From Eumeta japonica (lineage: Eukaryota > Arthropoda > Insecta > Lepidoptera > Psychidae): a DNA stretch of 64,000 nt. The translations under genes and the position numbers were made by a program. The stretch covers positions 186,001-250,000 of the forward strand of contig BGZK01000872.1 in assembly GCA_005406025.1 (NCBI GenBank). The letters are read 5' to 3'. The notes beneath the pieces are model-generated. The model had not been told where the DNA came from. It did not search any database and saw only the letters and a program-made list of their open reading frames with translations. This document shows, piece after piece, positions 11,867 to 25,100 of this stretch; the first letter of the stretch is position 1; each line of letters begins with the position of its first letter.

Positions 11867-12423
11867 TTATTGCTGTCTATATTTATTCCGTATTGAACCT
11901 AAAATATCTACAAAAAACTTTACAATACTTCCAGCGTACTCAAACTGTCTTGGAGCTAATAGTTGTTTGTCCATTGTTATGTAGTTAAATAGAAAAAATG
12001 CATTCGAATATGCAATATTTTCAAAAAATTTATATGATATATCTTTCACTTTGAATAAAGTATCCGATTGGTCTTGCATGATTTTCAGGTAAAATAAATT
12101 TTATGAAAGGTAATAATATAATAACAAATATGTTTTATGGATGTGGGATATCAGTAGATATATAATATGTCGATAAATTATATAAACTTGTCCAAGAAGT
12201 GTAATCCATGTGCGGATCTTCATCCATTCCTTCCAGTCCATCTGAATGTGGACTCAGCCATGTAGTGTAAAAAATGCATCTGCACAAATTGGAATAGGCA
12301 GTAAGAGTGAATGTGATTTGCCACAAACCATTGCGATATTCCACTGCACAAATAATGCAGACACTTAAAAATTTGACAATTATCTATTTTAGTAACTTTG
12401 TTAGGATGCCACGAAATCTTCAT
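11867..12423 (-). other. Cluster of overlapping minus-strand open frames, unidentified
   Basis: Three open frames in three different phases follow one another on the minus strand (12423-12220, 12344-12135 and 12079-11867, of 67, 69 and 70 codons). The last starts with ATG (MQDQSDTLFKVKD) and ends GSIRNKYRQQ before a TAA, with an AATAAA about 30 bp further on. The composition is AT-rich and Phe/Tyr/Ile-rich. I do not recognise any of them. They could be a frameshifted remnant of one old coding sequence or chance open frames. The last one looks the most protein-like. Confidence 0.2.
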
Positions 12424-12971
12424 TTCAACAGTCTACGTCACACCTAGCGCACAATGAAAAGTGACGTGTATTAAATCAAAAACGAATACTTATTTTTCCC
12501 TAAGTTCTTTGGTTTTTTTCAGTCTCTTACTTCAGTCTCGAACCAAAATAAATAGTTTAATTGGCGTAATAAAGCACACATATTTAATACTCTATAATTT
12601 TAAATAATAAATCTATAATTTCTGACAGGGAGGGGTACTACAAATTTTGAATTCATGCTAACGATTATTTGATCATTTCTTCGGTTAATTAAAAAACACA
12701 TTTGAATTTCAAACACATCAAATACGAGGATATACAAATCAGTTGACAGAAATTTTTCACACATTTTCTTCAAATTATGTAACATAATGCTAATTTTTTG
12801 ACGATCCTATTTCGCTTCTTAGTTCTGCACAAATTACACGCAGCGCTTCGTAAAAATACGTGTATTTTGACTACAATAATCAATAGAACTCCTAGACCTG
12901 TTTATTTACTTATTAAGGTTCTTTTAGTCATTGTTTACTCAAAACTAACTGTCACCTCTGTTCGGACGCAG

Positions 12972-13116
12972 CACGGCAACGCGACGACGTCGAGCGAGAC
13001 GTCGGCGGGCACCGGCACGGTGGCGGGGCCGAGCCGGGAGAAGCCGCCGCCGACCGCCAAGTTCCGGCACGGGCTGCTGCAGCTGATGATACACACCATA
13101 GACCCGATGCACGATG
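12972..13116 (+). CDS. Nckx30C: NCKX exon a (cytosolic loop)
   Basis: Acceptor CGGACGCAG|CACGGC and donor GATG|GTGAGT. It encodes 48 residues plus one base: a low-complexity Thr/Ser/Gly stretch ([15 protein letters not shown]), a proline cluster (EKPPP) and then [20 protein letters not shown]. The last segment is the conserved loop motif of NCKX proteins. The acceptor has a weak pyrimidine tract, so the precise start could differ and the open frame does continue upstream. The following intron is 21,976 bp. Confidence 0.85.
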
Positions 13117-16100
13117 GTGAGTTAGGTACGGACGCTTCGCTTTTTCCACTTGCACTACGCTTAGATCATAGAGAACGAGACCGAAGCCAACGTAGAGGAA
13201 ATATTGTGCTTACTTATTGACAACACTGTTTTTTTTTTTCTACATATATCGCGTTCATGGATTTCTGTTAACATGTTCCGTTTATTGACTCGCAATTTTC
13301 GGTTTCGATTCGCCGTTTCGAATCTCGCGGAGGCTTTCTCTGATAAACGAACGGGAGGGACTCACACCGCGGCCTGACCCGATAGATGCGTTATCTATAC
13401 AGGATGGATTTCATCATGCATTTTTTGGCAAATATTCATAATCTCCTCTCGTTATAAAACAATTTTGTCAAAGAAACTATAGTCGTTGAAGTTGCCGTTT
13501 CGAGAGAAAAAGCTTAGTACATCTGCGTAGAAATGTCGTACTGATAGCTTTAGAACTGCTGACACGCAGATTCTGCGAGACGTTGCAGATCCGCAACGCG
13601 TCGCGCGGCCTGCCATCCGATCGTGCCCACATTTGCAGTCTGGCCGAGCATTTACCTATTAGGGTTGTGTCTATATTATTTTATATTATTTATAAGTCTA
13701 ATTTCAATGACATATTTTTGTTATAATTACTTTAGCAAAGTTGTTCTGAAAAAGAAAGAGATTATGAATATTTACGAAAAGACGCATGATAAAATCCACC
13801 CGTATAAAAACATAATTCTTTTATACGTAAAATATATGTCTATGTGGATTATTTACTATTTAGATTAGTTAATAAAAGATTCGTACAATCGTAAACGCAA
13901 CATTTCCTCTTATTAGGCATGTACCTAAGTATAATATAGTTTCTCACATCCTATGTATAATACACGTAAAGATATCCTGCATAATATATTTTACTACAGA
14001 TTTTTTAATTTCAGTAGAAGAATTTGAAAAGCGTATTAGTTATTGGCTAGGCCAAATGGGCAATCTACGGATTTAAAAAGAAAATTTCTGACTGTCTGAG
14101 CCTCTCATCAAAACCCTTCGACCTAGTAAGCTGAAATTTTGCACAGAGGGTTCCCTTTAAGATATACCTAAATAAGGGGTAATGAAGGGAATTTCGAAAT
14201 CAATCCGTAAAGGGTTAAAATGGAGGTTCAAAACTTCAATATTAAACAGATATTTAGGTTCGAAACTTACTAAAACTACTCCTAAAAATAAATACGCAAA
14301 TATGTATTACGAGATTTCCTTTTTAAATCAACCCCTTAGAGGGTGAAGATAAATCTACAAATTGATATGGGTCTCGTTATTGAGATTTTATGGAACGTTG
14401 ATAACGAAAATATAATTTATTTTTGATTATGATTTAAGTTTGCCCGTCTATTAAAGTACTAATTTGTCTCTCTATCTATGTGTGTGTTTGTATGTTCGCG
14501 CATCTCGAAAAACTACTGCACGGAATTAAACACGATTTTCACTGGTATCTTGCGGCAGGGCTGATTTAAAAATAGCGCGTGTTATATTCATTGTTTCAAA
14601 GCAGGTGGAGTCGCGGGCGAAAGCTTGTAAATAATAAAACTGATGATATCAAATCAAAACATGTATCTGATATCAAATAAGACTAGAAAGAGTTATGTTG
14701 CGGTGGTTTAGCCATGTGGAAAGGATGAATGAAAATAAACTGACAAAATAAATCTATAGACTGAATGTGTGATAGAAAGGCCGGCAAGGGTCGATCTAGA
14801 AAATCCTATGCAGACCATATTGGTGGCATATTAAGAAAGGGCCAAATTTTAAGCACTCACAACCGACGAGCTTGCATGAAAAGGTTGATAGACATCGGTG
14901 AAGCAAGAGAGATGTGTAAATATGTAGAAATCTGTAGTCTCTGTCTACCCTTCTGAGCAACAAGCTTGAGTTTATATTATTATTATTATTTTATAAGTAC
15001 ACTACAGGCCTACATCGTTCTGGTCGATTGAAATACAATCAATACGTTTCATAGTTCTGCTTTACAAATCTACAAACCGATTTTTTGCATCTCATCGGAT
15101 TTTTATCGCTAAATCCGAGCGCAAGGTCGTGTCATACCTACTACGGAATGTAGCGTACGGCCGAGAGAGGGCGTGTCGGATTATTCAGCAACTTCCCTTT
15201 TATTCCAACGTCAATATCCGTGACGTAAAATAAGTTTAAGGCGTTTGCAGTAGTAGCTTATTGATTCCTATGCAACTAAAAGTTTGTGTATTTTAATGTT
15301 TAGGAAACGAGTCTTTTTTAGGAAAAAACAATTTTTCGTCTGAAATATTAAACTAAGATATCTTCAAGAAAGTGCACGTAAAATGTTGATTTTTCTGTTG
15401 TTTTCATGACATTACAATAATGCGTCGATATATTCAAATGCAAAATAAATCCTACAAACTAGGTTACGGCATGAGCATACAAATTCGTTTCTGGACTCTC
15501 ATTTTGGTATATTTTTTCAATGTTTGTGAAAAATGGAACGAACTCTTGTACCAAGATGTCAAAACACATGCATGTGGTAACAATTTTCTAAATTATGTCA
15601 TTGTAATGACCGACTATTTGTATTACATAAAACATAATAATACAGATGCACATCATACTAGAAACTAAAAATAAACTGCAAGATGTAATTTATAGAAAAA
15701 AAATTAAAAAGTCTTTGAGAAACATTTTGCAGTATTTGAGTACATAATAAAACAATATTACTTCATGTTTTCGTTTGTTTCAATAGCTAGAGAAATGGTT
15801 TTGATTTTAAAATCCCCTTTGAAGATCTATTTATTAGTAAGAAAAACTGATTTGATAGAAAAAAATCTCTGTATACCACAAAATTGAACCCTTAATAATA
15901 GCGATAGTCTTGGTTAATTTTAAATAATTTCGTACAAAAAGGGGCCCAGTGACAAACAAACGGACAGAAACTTTTTCACACTTGAATATCACGACGAATC
16001 GTCATTCAGACAAAGAATCTGCATTCGACTCGCGAACGGCGTACAAAAGTGAAGACATATTCGTGCAGCACACGTGAAAATCACGAACACTAGAAAAAAA

Positions 16101-19100
16101 AAACCACGCGCATACAAACCTTACGAATGAACCGCAAACACGTTACGCTGCGAGTACGGCACACGAAATAGACGCGTACACGCAACGAGCGACAAACGGC
16201 AAATATACCGCCGGCGCCTGTAATTCGTCGACGTTAATTAACCCGTACGGCGAAACGGAGGTTGAGAAAAAAAGTGCTATCTGTCACCATAAATCTGTTC
16301 TGTGGCGAGATAATCTGCGGAAACGCCAGAAAAATGCTAATATCGGACATAAACGGCACACGAGAGGGTCCACGAGGGCGGGGGAGGGCCTGAGAGCGGC
16401 GGGAGGCGGGGGGGGGAGTGGCGCCAACGGAACACAACCTTGGCCCGCGGCGAACGCCCCGCGCTATTGATTTAACCTTAGCGCGCCGGCTCTGGGCTGA
16501 AGACGTGTACGGTTACGATTAAAATACCGATGGGAAACTAATGATATAACTATTGCTTCTGTGCAATTCGATTTTCAACTCCAATTTCTCGCAATCCCTA
16601 TTACGTTTGTATCGATTGAAATGGCGCAAAGTTTTCACGATCGTCTACGACGAGGCGAAATAGAGTGTTGACTTTATGATAATGATACCTCAAAAGCAAC
16701 AAAAAAGTAACACATATCTCTCATGTAATGGATTCGTTACCTGCTTATCTATCTGTTTGTTAGGACCCCTTATAGGACACATTAAAATCAGTGTTGCAGT
16801 TTTACAAATTTCCAAGTTGCTGACTCAATTTTCAATTTAGAGGTTCGTTATTCATTTTTTTTTAATTGTCGTAAAACAACCGTAAAACAGGAAAAGGTTA
16901 CCGCGCAAGGAATTGCATATTAGTACTTGCAATACAAACGCACAATTAGAGCCATGGAACAGGAAATGCATAATGTTTGATTACATCGAGATGTGTACGT
17001 ATCGGTAAATGCAATTGTTTCATTTGCAAGGGTTTTCTTACTTTGATTGCACGGATGTATTTAATTTTCGTTCTTGTTCAATTTATAAATCTAAAATAAC
17101 TCTTAAAATAAAATCATTGACGCGTAATAGCAGACGTGTATAATATAACTCCTAAATATTTAATCGAATAAGCATCGAAATAGATATTCGACCGGAATTA
17201 TGAAAGGGACCGAGACCAGAATCGAGAGGATCTTTTTAACATGTAGCGACCGCACGCTGTGCGTGTTTAACACGGCCTATGCTTACATTGAAATTTTTGT
17301 CAATAATGCGACTAAAGATGTTTAGTCACTAGCTACTAGCCTGAGTTCATGAGTTTCGGATAGAGACTCGCGGGTTCGTCGGTGCGGCAGGCCTAGGCAA
17401 GCGGCAAGCCGTTTTTATCGTATCTTTTTTGCAAACGATAACGCTTTGATGTCGCCGTCAGAGGCCTACTAAATTTGAATTTCGATCCTCCAAGAGCCTC
17501 TTACACCGTCTCCTTTCAGATTGACATTTAAGAAAAAGTCGATTTTAAAATAAAATTTGCTTTCCACGTCCTCCTTCCAACGGTTGTCCGAGCGAAAACC
17601 CGTTGAAAGGAACACGTGGAACGCGGATTTTGTTTTAAAAGCGAATTGTCGTTGAACGTCGGCTAAGAAGGAGACGGCGGAAGAGGCCCTAAGAGCGTTA
17701 CGTGTGATTAACCTCAGCTAACGAAATGTCACGCGAACTAGAGATGCGAAAATTAAAAATTTTATTAGACGGATATTGGATACGTCGAAGCGTTTGAGTT
17801 TGCAAATTTAAATTTTGTTCCATGGTCGATTACGACCTCGTCTCGGCTCTCGATTTCGCTCCTCGTTCCATTTACAATTTCGATTCAATTGTCAGTTACA
17901 GTTCCAATTTGGACGAATCTTGGCCCAATTCTAGTATCAAAATAAGATTTACGCCATAACACTATCACTTTCTAAAAGTGAAAGAATTTTTAGAATCTGT
18001 AATAACTCAAATATGCAGATAAATCCATAGCGAAATGTTAATAGTTTATTTTATTCATGGAGTTTCCTTTTAATGAAGTAATTCTCAGAATTAGTTCGAT
18101 TTAATATTAAAAATTGAATTTCTAAAAAGGAAATAATGTAAAATAAGAAACTAAGGAATTATTTATTAATATTAAATTAATACGAATTATTAAGGATTAT
18201 ATTTTCCTTTTCAAGAATCTTCCCATTCGCGAATACTGCATATGGCCAGTTTTATAGTAATTGTATGAATAGTTTAAATACGCTAGTAAAAAGATATACA
18301 CTTATTTTTATATATTACACATCCCTGCCTAATCGTAAAAGAAGCGTCTCACCATTTTTCTAAGTCGCTCCATAAAAAAAAATAACATAAAATTAAATCT
18401 CCTTTAACTACTATAAAAAGAACACACACAACTTGTAAACAAAATGAATATGGCTACTAAAAACATAAAAGAAGTAATGATTGAATTTTTATGGTCAGAT
18501 CCTATTATTTTTGCAAACACATTTTCTGATTGTATACTAATTTTTATCAAGACCAGTAAAATCTTTTTAATTTTCAAAAGAAGACGCAGTCAGACAAAAA
18601 GACAGAGAGTAGCGTATCATTTATGTAATTACATGTTCTTACTCTATACTAATTCTTATAAGATGCGTAAAATCCTTTTTGAATTATTAAAAAACAAACA
18701 GACAGGTTGACAAACATTAGCCTATCATTTGTGGAATAACATGTACTTGCCGTATACCAATTTTCATCAAGATCGGGGAAATCTTTTTTAAGCTATAAGA
18801 GAAAATGCAGACAGACAAATAGACAGACAATCAAGACAGTAGCTTATCGTGTACGCAATCACATGTTCTTAGTATACAGATTTTCATTACGATCGGTCAA
18901 GCAGTTCTTGAGTTATAAAAGGCCATACAGACAGACAGACATTAATTTTAAAAATGGTTGAATTGGGGTCCGTTAGTCATAAAAAAAATAACTAATACAA
19001 AATTTTACAAAAAAATGGAATATGCAAACAGACGCTACAGATGTATACAGTAGTTATATACATAGCTAATAATGTTAGGTTGTGCACTGTTGCAAAATAA

Positions 19101-22100
19101 ATTTTTTAACAAAATATTCTTCATTTTGTATCAACCTCTTTCGACCTCCAACCACTTTGTCGTTCCAATACCCCATACCGTGACGATATAACTCAGATAT
19201 GAAATGTGATAGTAATAATGGTTATACTTTGTTATTACCATTTTATTAATAAATCTGATTATTATTAATTATTTAATTATAAAATTAGATAGCTCAAATT
19301 TTAGTAAATTACGGTTATTATTCCATCGGCTGAATTTCTTCATTTTATTTGCAATAGTATCAGAGTATAAAGTATTATGTCTATCTTGGAATAATAAAAA
19401 TAAATTCATAAAATACATTGAAAATACTATGTTCGGTGGACGAAATGAGAGCTATTAATGCAGTTATCTAGACATTAAATAACTAAACTTAAGATTATGT
19501 GGCATTAACAGGCACTTTTGCTTCCATTACAAAAAAAAAATATATTTTATGTTTATGCTTTCCTAACATCTTTCCATTACGTAGCTAAGTTTTATCCATT
19601 TAATGTGAGGCATTGAATCATTACCTCATTGATATAGCCAAGAATCCTAAATCAATGCTAAATATTATTTCTACATTGTCCGTTAGTTTTCTTATAAAGT
19701 GTAAATAAATTTACATATAGCGAAGTTCCTTTCGCTGAATGTAAATACATTTTATGAATTGAAGAATAACAATGAAATTATTTAAAATATTTTAAAGTAA
19801 TGAAATAATAACAATAATTATAAGTGAATAAACGGTGAGAAATATTTGTAAGTTGTAAATAAACATTTTTATTTATTATTAAAATTCCAAAAAAGAAATA
19901 ATGCTGTGGGCCTTTGAAAAAAAAAGAGAAAGAGAAACAGAGAGATCGAGAAGTATACACTAAGTCCAGCATACACTATACAGCCTTAAGCATATTTCGT
20001 TGCGGTCACACTTTTTTTCTAGTAGCTCCCATCGGCCGAGCGCCTGATTGTAATAAACGATAGGGAACTTCGTTTCAAAAAAATGATTGAGCATTTTATA
20101 ACCTAACACAATCTAATTTCAACGATTTCTTTTATCATCACAAATATACTAATAATTTAAATTTATGAAAAACATCAATCAATTAATGAAAACAAGTAAT
20201 CATCATTGATTATAGTTTATTTGCTTAATGATCTTTGCATTTGCTTACAAAATCCCAAAAATCAGATTACGGACCCGTATAGATCCACGAAAGATTGAGG
20301 AGAATCTATGGATTAACCTGTTGAAAGGGATTGAATTAAAAACATCGAACTTCACAGAGAATAGACGGAGGAGAAAGATATTTTAATCTTCTTCGATCCT
20401 GTCAAAACATTAATGAAAGCTGGAAAGCATAAAATACGTTAATTAATACTTAACATTTAATTCAGGGAACAAGGACATTTCGCTTCGGAAAAATTAGGGA
20501 AAAGTTGGATTTTTGCTTGAACCTTCTATTTATGGCTTTAAACAAAATCCCAAAAGCCCCATCGATCCGCGTGCCGCTGCGAAAGTTGTTCAAGGTGAAA
20601 GGTCACAAAATACGATTTTTCACGAACATCTCCTTAACGTTCACTGTTATCAAAAAAATTTCAGCTGTCAAGTTTGTAGATTAAAAAAATTCACACAAAT
20701 AAATACATTATTGATTGTTTTTTTTTGTAGAACTAACGGTTTTTGAAATAATTTGATTTTAAAAGTTAGAACGTGTAACAAGCACTCCTCAGCGATGTGT
20801 GTTTGTCATATATTTGTAAGTAAACGTTGGAAAAATATTCATAAGTTATCTGTGTTAAAGTTTTGAAGCTTATAACAATACAATAAGATTTAAAACTTTA
20901 ACGTTATAAAGATTTCTTTTGGCAGAGTAGGAATATTTTAAACCTGCTGTATGTATTAGGCGATTTTAAGTATACGAACGATCTATCGTCAGTATTACGT
21001 CATATTCCTTAATAAACGGACGTGCTTATTTAAGATATTTATGTGCTTTTCATCGTATAAGTCTAATAAATAACTGTAAAACGTCAAAAGTTCGTTATAT
21101 TTGCAAAAATTCATTACTGGTAGATAAAACGACATACGGATCGATGTATACTTTGGGGATTTTGTTTAGAGCCACAAAATGAGGTTCATGCAAAAATCCA
21201 GCTTTTCCCTAATTTTTCCGTAGTTCGGTCTTTTATGTTCTTTATTCACTGGACTAATTCCAACAAATAACTATGTGTCATTACATAATATTTTTTTGTG
21301 ATACATAAATATTATTGCATAAATGAATTGTGGAGGGACATTTAGCTATAAATTCGACACAAGGTGTTTGTCCGTTGCTTTTATACGCAGTTGGTGTACT
21401 GGAGCTATTTATGGCGATTTAATCGAGTTGTGGAGTCTAAATCGTGAGAGGCAGATGAAGGGATTTAGTTTTTTTTTCACATCGAATGCTATTAATTATA
21501 AAAATTGTACCAATTCTACTGTAACAAATTTAAAATAATGATAAATTAGAATGTGCTAAGATGGAAGTCCACCTCCAGTTTCCGGGGTTCCAAACCAACG
21601 AAACAAATTATATGAAATGTGCAATTGCACTTTTAAGAGCAAGTTTTAATGGAATAGGTAATACATTACACTCTATAAAATTTAAAAATTCAGTGAAAAG
21701 TAATATGGACAGAAATATATGGTTGAATAATAGGTACCTATTTCATCAAAATCCAAATGCATACGCATATGGGTCGCTGGTTAGCTACAACTATTGACAA
21801 CTAAAAATAGCGAATATGTAAAGAAATTGGTAATACTTTTCTGTATTTATAACTTTTTTACATAATACTTGTTAATAGTTTTCATGAAATTTATTCATAA
21901 ATGTCCATTACTGTGTTTTAAGATTTATAAAGTTTATGGTTCAAAATACAGAGGGTTAAAACCACACAAGCTAATAAGCTGCGAAATATACATCTTAGAG
22001 AAAAGCCGTTTAAAGGCCTTTAATTCATTTTAAAAATCTTTTAAATACCGACTACCCTTCGCATAATGGAGTTTGGAAAAGGATTTTTCATGCTTCGATT

Positions 22101-25100
22101 TTACATACACACACTAACCTTTAATTTTCTTTCTATTAATCTCTTTACATAATTATATCGCTGCTTACATAAGACAATTTCATTAGGATTGACGAACAAA
22201 CTGGTAGAGTTACAAGGCTATGACATGCAGAAGGAGAGACAGGCCGATTGGACGAATCTATAAGACTTCGTTTTTTGATTTTGACTACAAAAAGCTATAA
22301 ATTCACATTCACAGAATGAGTGAGTGTCAATGAGAGTGAGAGAGAGATAGAAAGAGGGAAAATATATGATTGCGTGTAAAATAGCGTGCATATTAATCAA
22401 AACATCAATAATGTAAGTTACTATTGCTAATAAGTTTATTATTGGGAAATATTCTTTTATAATACGAATTAAGATTTCCAATTTCCTTTAACAAATACGG
22501 TTGAAGGTATACAAACGCAGCAGCCATTAAGCATTCCCACACCGGCCTGTCAGTTACGGGAGATCGAAGACCCTACGTCTATTCAACCTTTCAACGTGTA
22601 TTCGTTAGCAAGAAAGGGATTCCGATCGGCAGCATAAATTCTAGATAAGCCATTGAAAACTTATCTCGTCCGACTCGAACCGCTGCGAACTGCTGACGGC
22701 GCGGTGCGACGTGCAGACATTTATCGATCATAATACGATTATGATCGATAAATGTCTACAGCTCTAGATACGTGTATAGATCTAAACGTGTTCATTTAGG
22801 AAGGGAGCGGTGGGGCCTCAGAAGTTAAGCGCGTTGCTCACGAACAAATTCGTACAGTATAATGAACAGAAGTATCGGGTTAGATCCTGACCGAAACGAT
22901 CGACCGATTTTTAATTTAAATCGAATGATAACACAGTATGCGTGTCCCGGACACCATGTTAAGTCGTCGGCGCAGGACGTCGTCACTATAACGACAACAG
23001 AGGCCATAAGAGGTCCCCGACCCGCACCGGGCCAGCGCGGGGGACTTGGGGTCCATGGCCCTCGATCGGAAATAAAAAGGCAGTGAATGTGTACGCAGTC
23101 GGCGGTGGCGCGATTGAAACTTAATACATTTAGTTGCAGAGGGAATGCTTTGTCAAATGATATAGAATGGATATATCGCGAAAATGTTACGTTTCAGTGT
23201 TTCGCAACAAATAAATCCAAATTGACTAGCTTTTATTTAGTTTCACTCGTCTGTTTATTTGTCGTTAATATTTGCCAGTTGATTTTCTTCGATTTATAGA
23301 GCTAGAATTTTCGATGTGTATATAGATTCGATAACTCGTACAGAAGTACAAAACTCCACAATTTTGTAATCTGTACTTTGTGCTGCAAATAGTTTTTCCC
23401 AACAAGATGAATCTATAAAGGTTAAGAGCGTGCACTTGTATCTACTCACACATTATCTGAGGAAAACCGGTCAATTTACAAAATCAGCAGGCACGTATTA
23501 CAGCGTTTAAGTACAGTACCTCTCACATTTAGTCAGTTAAACATTGCATATAATTAGGTATCAAGCCAATTTTCAATTGAATGTCTACTCGTCATAAATA
23601 TGTTTTCTATGATTGGTTTATAAATATTTTTTTCCGAACAGGGACAAGACGAGTTTTTAATGATATATACGTCCGTTCATTAACGTAGATCATATTAAAA
23701 ATTTCTAGAACTGATCATTTGTTGTGAGAATATTACAAAAAAATACGATTTTAAAAATAAAATCTTATAGGGAGCAGTTTTTGTCTTACTTTGTATGGAT
23801 TGTAATTTTTTTTTTTCAGTGTGACATCGTTTTCAAAATTACGTATCGGCGTTACAACAAATTTAAATTTACACCAAGATTTTTTTCTGATTTTCCCTAT
23901 TACTTGAGTCCAAAAGAAAGTTTCCAGAAAGTTTAATTGGCATTCGACGACGAACCCTCATTTCGTGGGTCCGTATAGTTAGTTCTAATTCTGTGAATTC
24001 TGACGTAGACGTGATCATGTGCTTATCGGTTTACGTTTAGTTCGGCCGACGACTACAGTTACCACAACTGATATTAATACTAATTGCAACTGATAAAGGA
24101 ATTCCTTGTGAAAAAATTTGTACTGTGTTAGGTGTTGGTATGAGTCAAGTGCAAAAGGTTTTTCATGTATATCTGAAAGTTAGGAAGCTTTACGCCTAAT
24201 GGATACCGCTACGATATACTGTATATATATACTGGTATCGTGAAACGTTAAAAAAATATAACGAAAGACAGTCATTGGCTGTACATAACATAGTCGCAGT
24301 TGACGACAGCTGGCTGTGTTGCTTGGAATGTGAAAGAAAATGCCTCACACTTGGAATCAGAACAAGTCTTCGCACTTGAAAATCTGTCGACGAAAGTTAA
24401 AAAATTGGAAGTGTAAAGAAATTAATATTTATAATATTGTATTTTAAATCCTATTTCTTAAATTTTATTTAAATGTATTCATCTGCATTTAACTGTGATA
24501 CAGTAATAAATGGAACAAAGAAAATACAAACATAACATTATATAATTGTTCACGAATATATATAGTAGTGTAACAGTAGTTTTTGATTTTTATAACATTT
24601 TGGAATCCCAAAATAAATAATCAAAATACTTCAAAGCAAAATTAAGAAAAAAGACTTTCCTTTAAAGAGATTTTAGCAATCTTTATTGAAAATCGTTAGC
24701 AATTTCAACATTAACAAAAATAATACATATTCTTATTGAACTACTGTAACCTCAAAGCTGAAATATGACGACCTTGAACTTCTTTTTCAATAATAATGAA
24801 CAAATCCACGAAATATCAACGTGACCTTGCTCACCGGTTTCCTCGTAGACGCTATTGATCTAACGCCGGCGGCGCTCTACGCTCGTAGCGGGCCGCTACG
24901 CGCCGCGGGCTACGCGCTACGCCCGCCTTATCGACGCTTCCTCATTGCCCTAAACGATTTAGTATGAATATCAATGGTCTGTTCGTAACTTCCCTGTGGG
25001 CTGTATTATCGTTCGAGTTCAATTGGGTTTTTGGTCGATTACATAATAAATAAGCACCTAATAACACGTTTGACTTTAATGTCAAACATTTTGATTGTGA

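Noticed and set aside
1..12971. Search for N-terminal NCKX exons (alpha-1 repeat, GGSAPE-type motif)
   Set aside because: No frame with the expected motif was seen on either strand.
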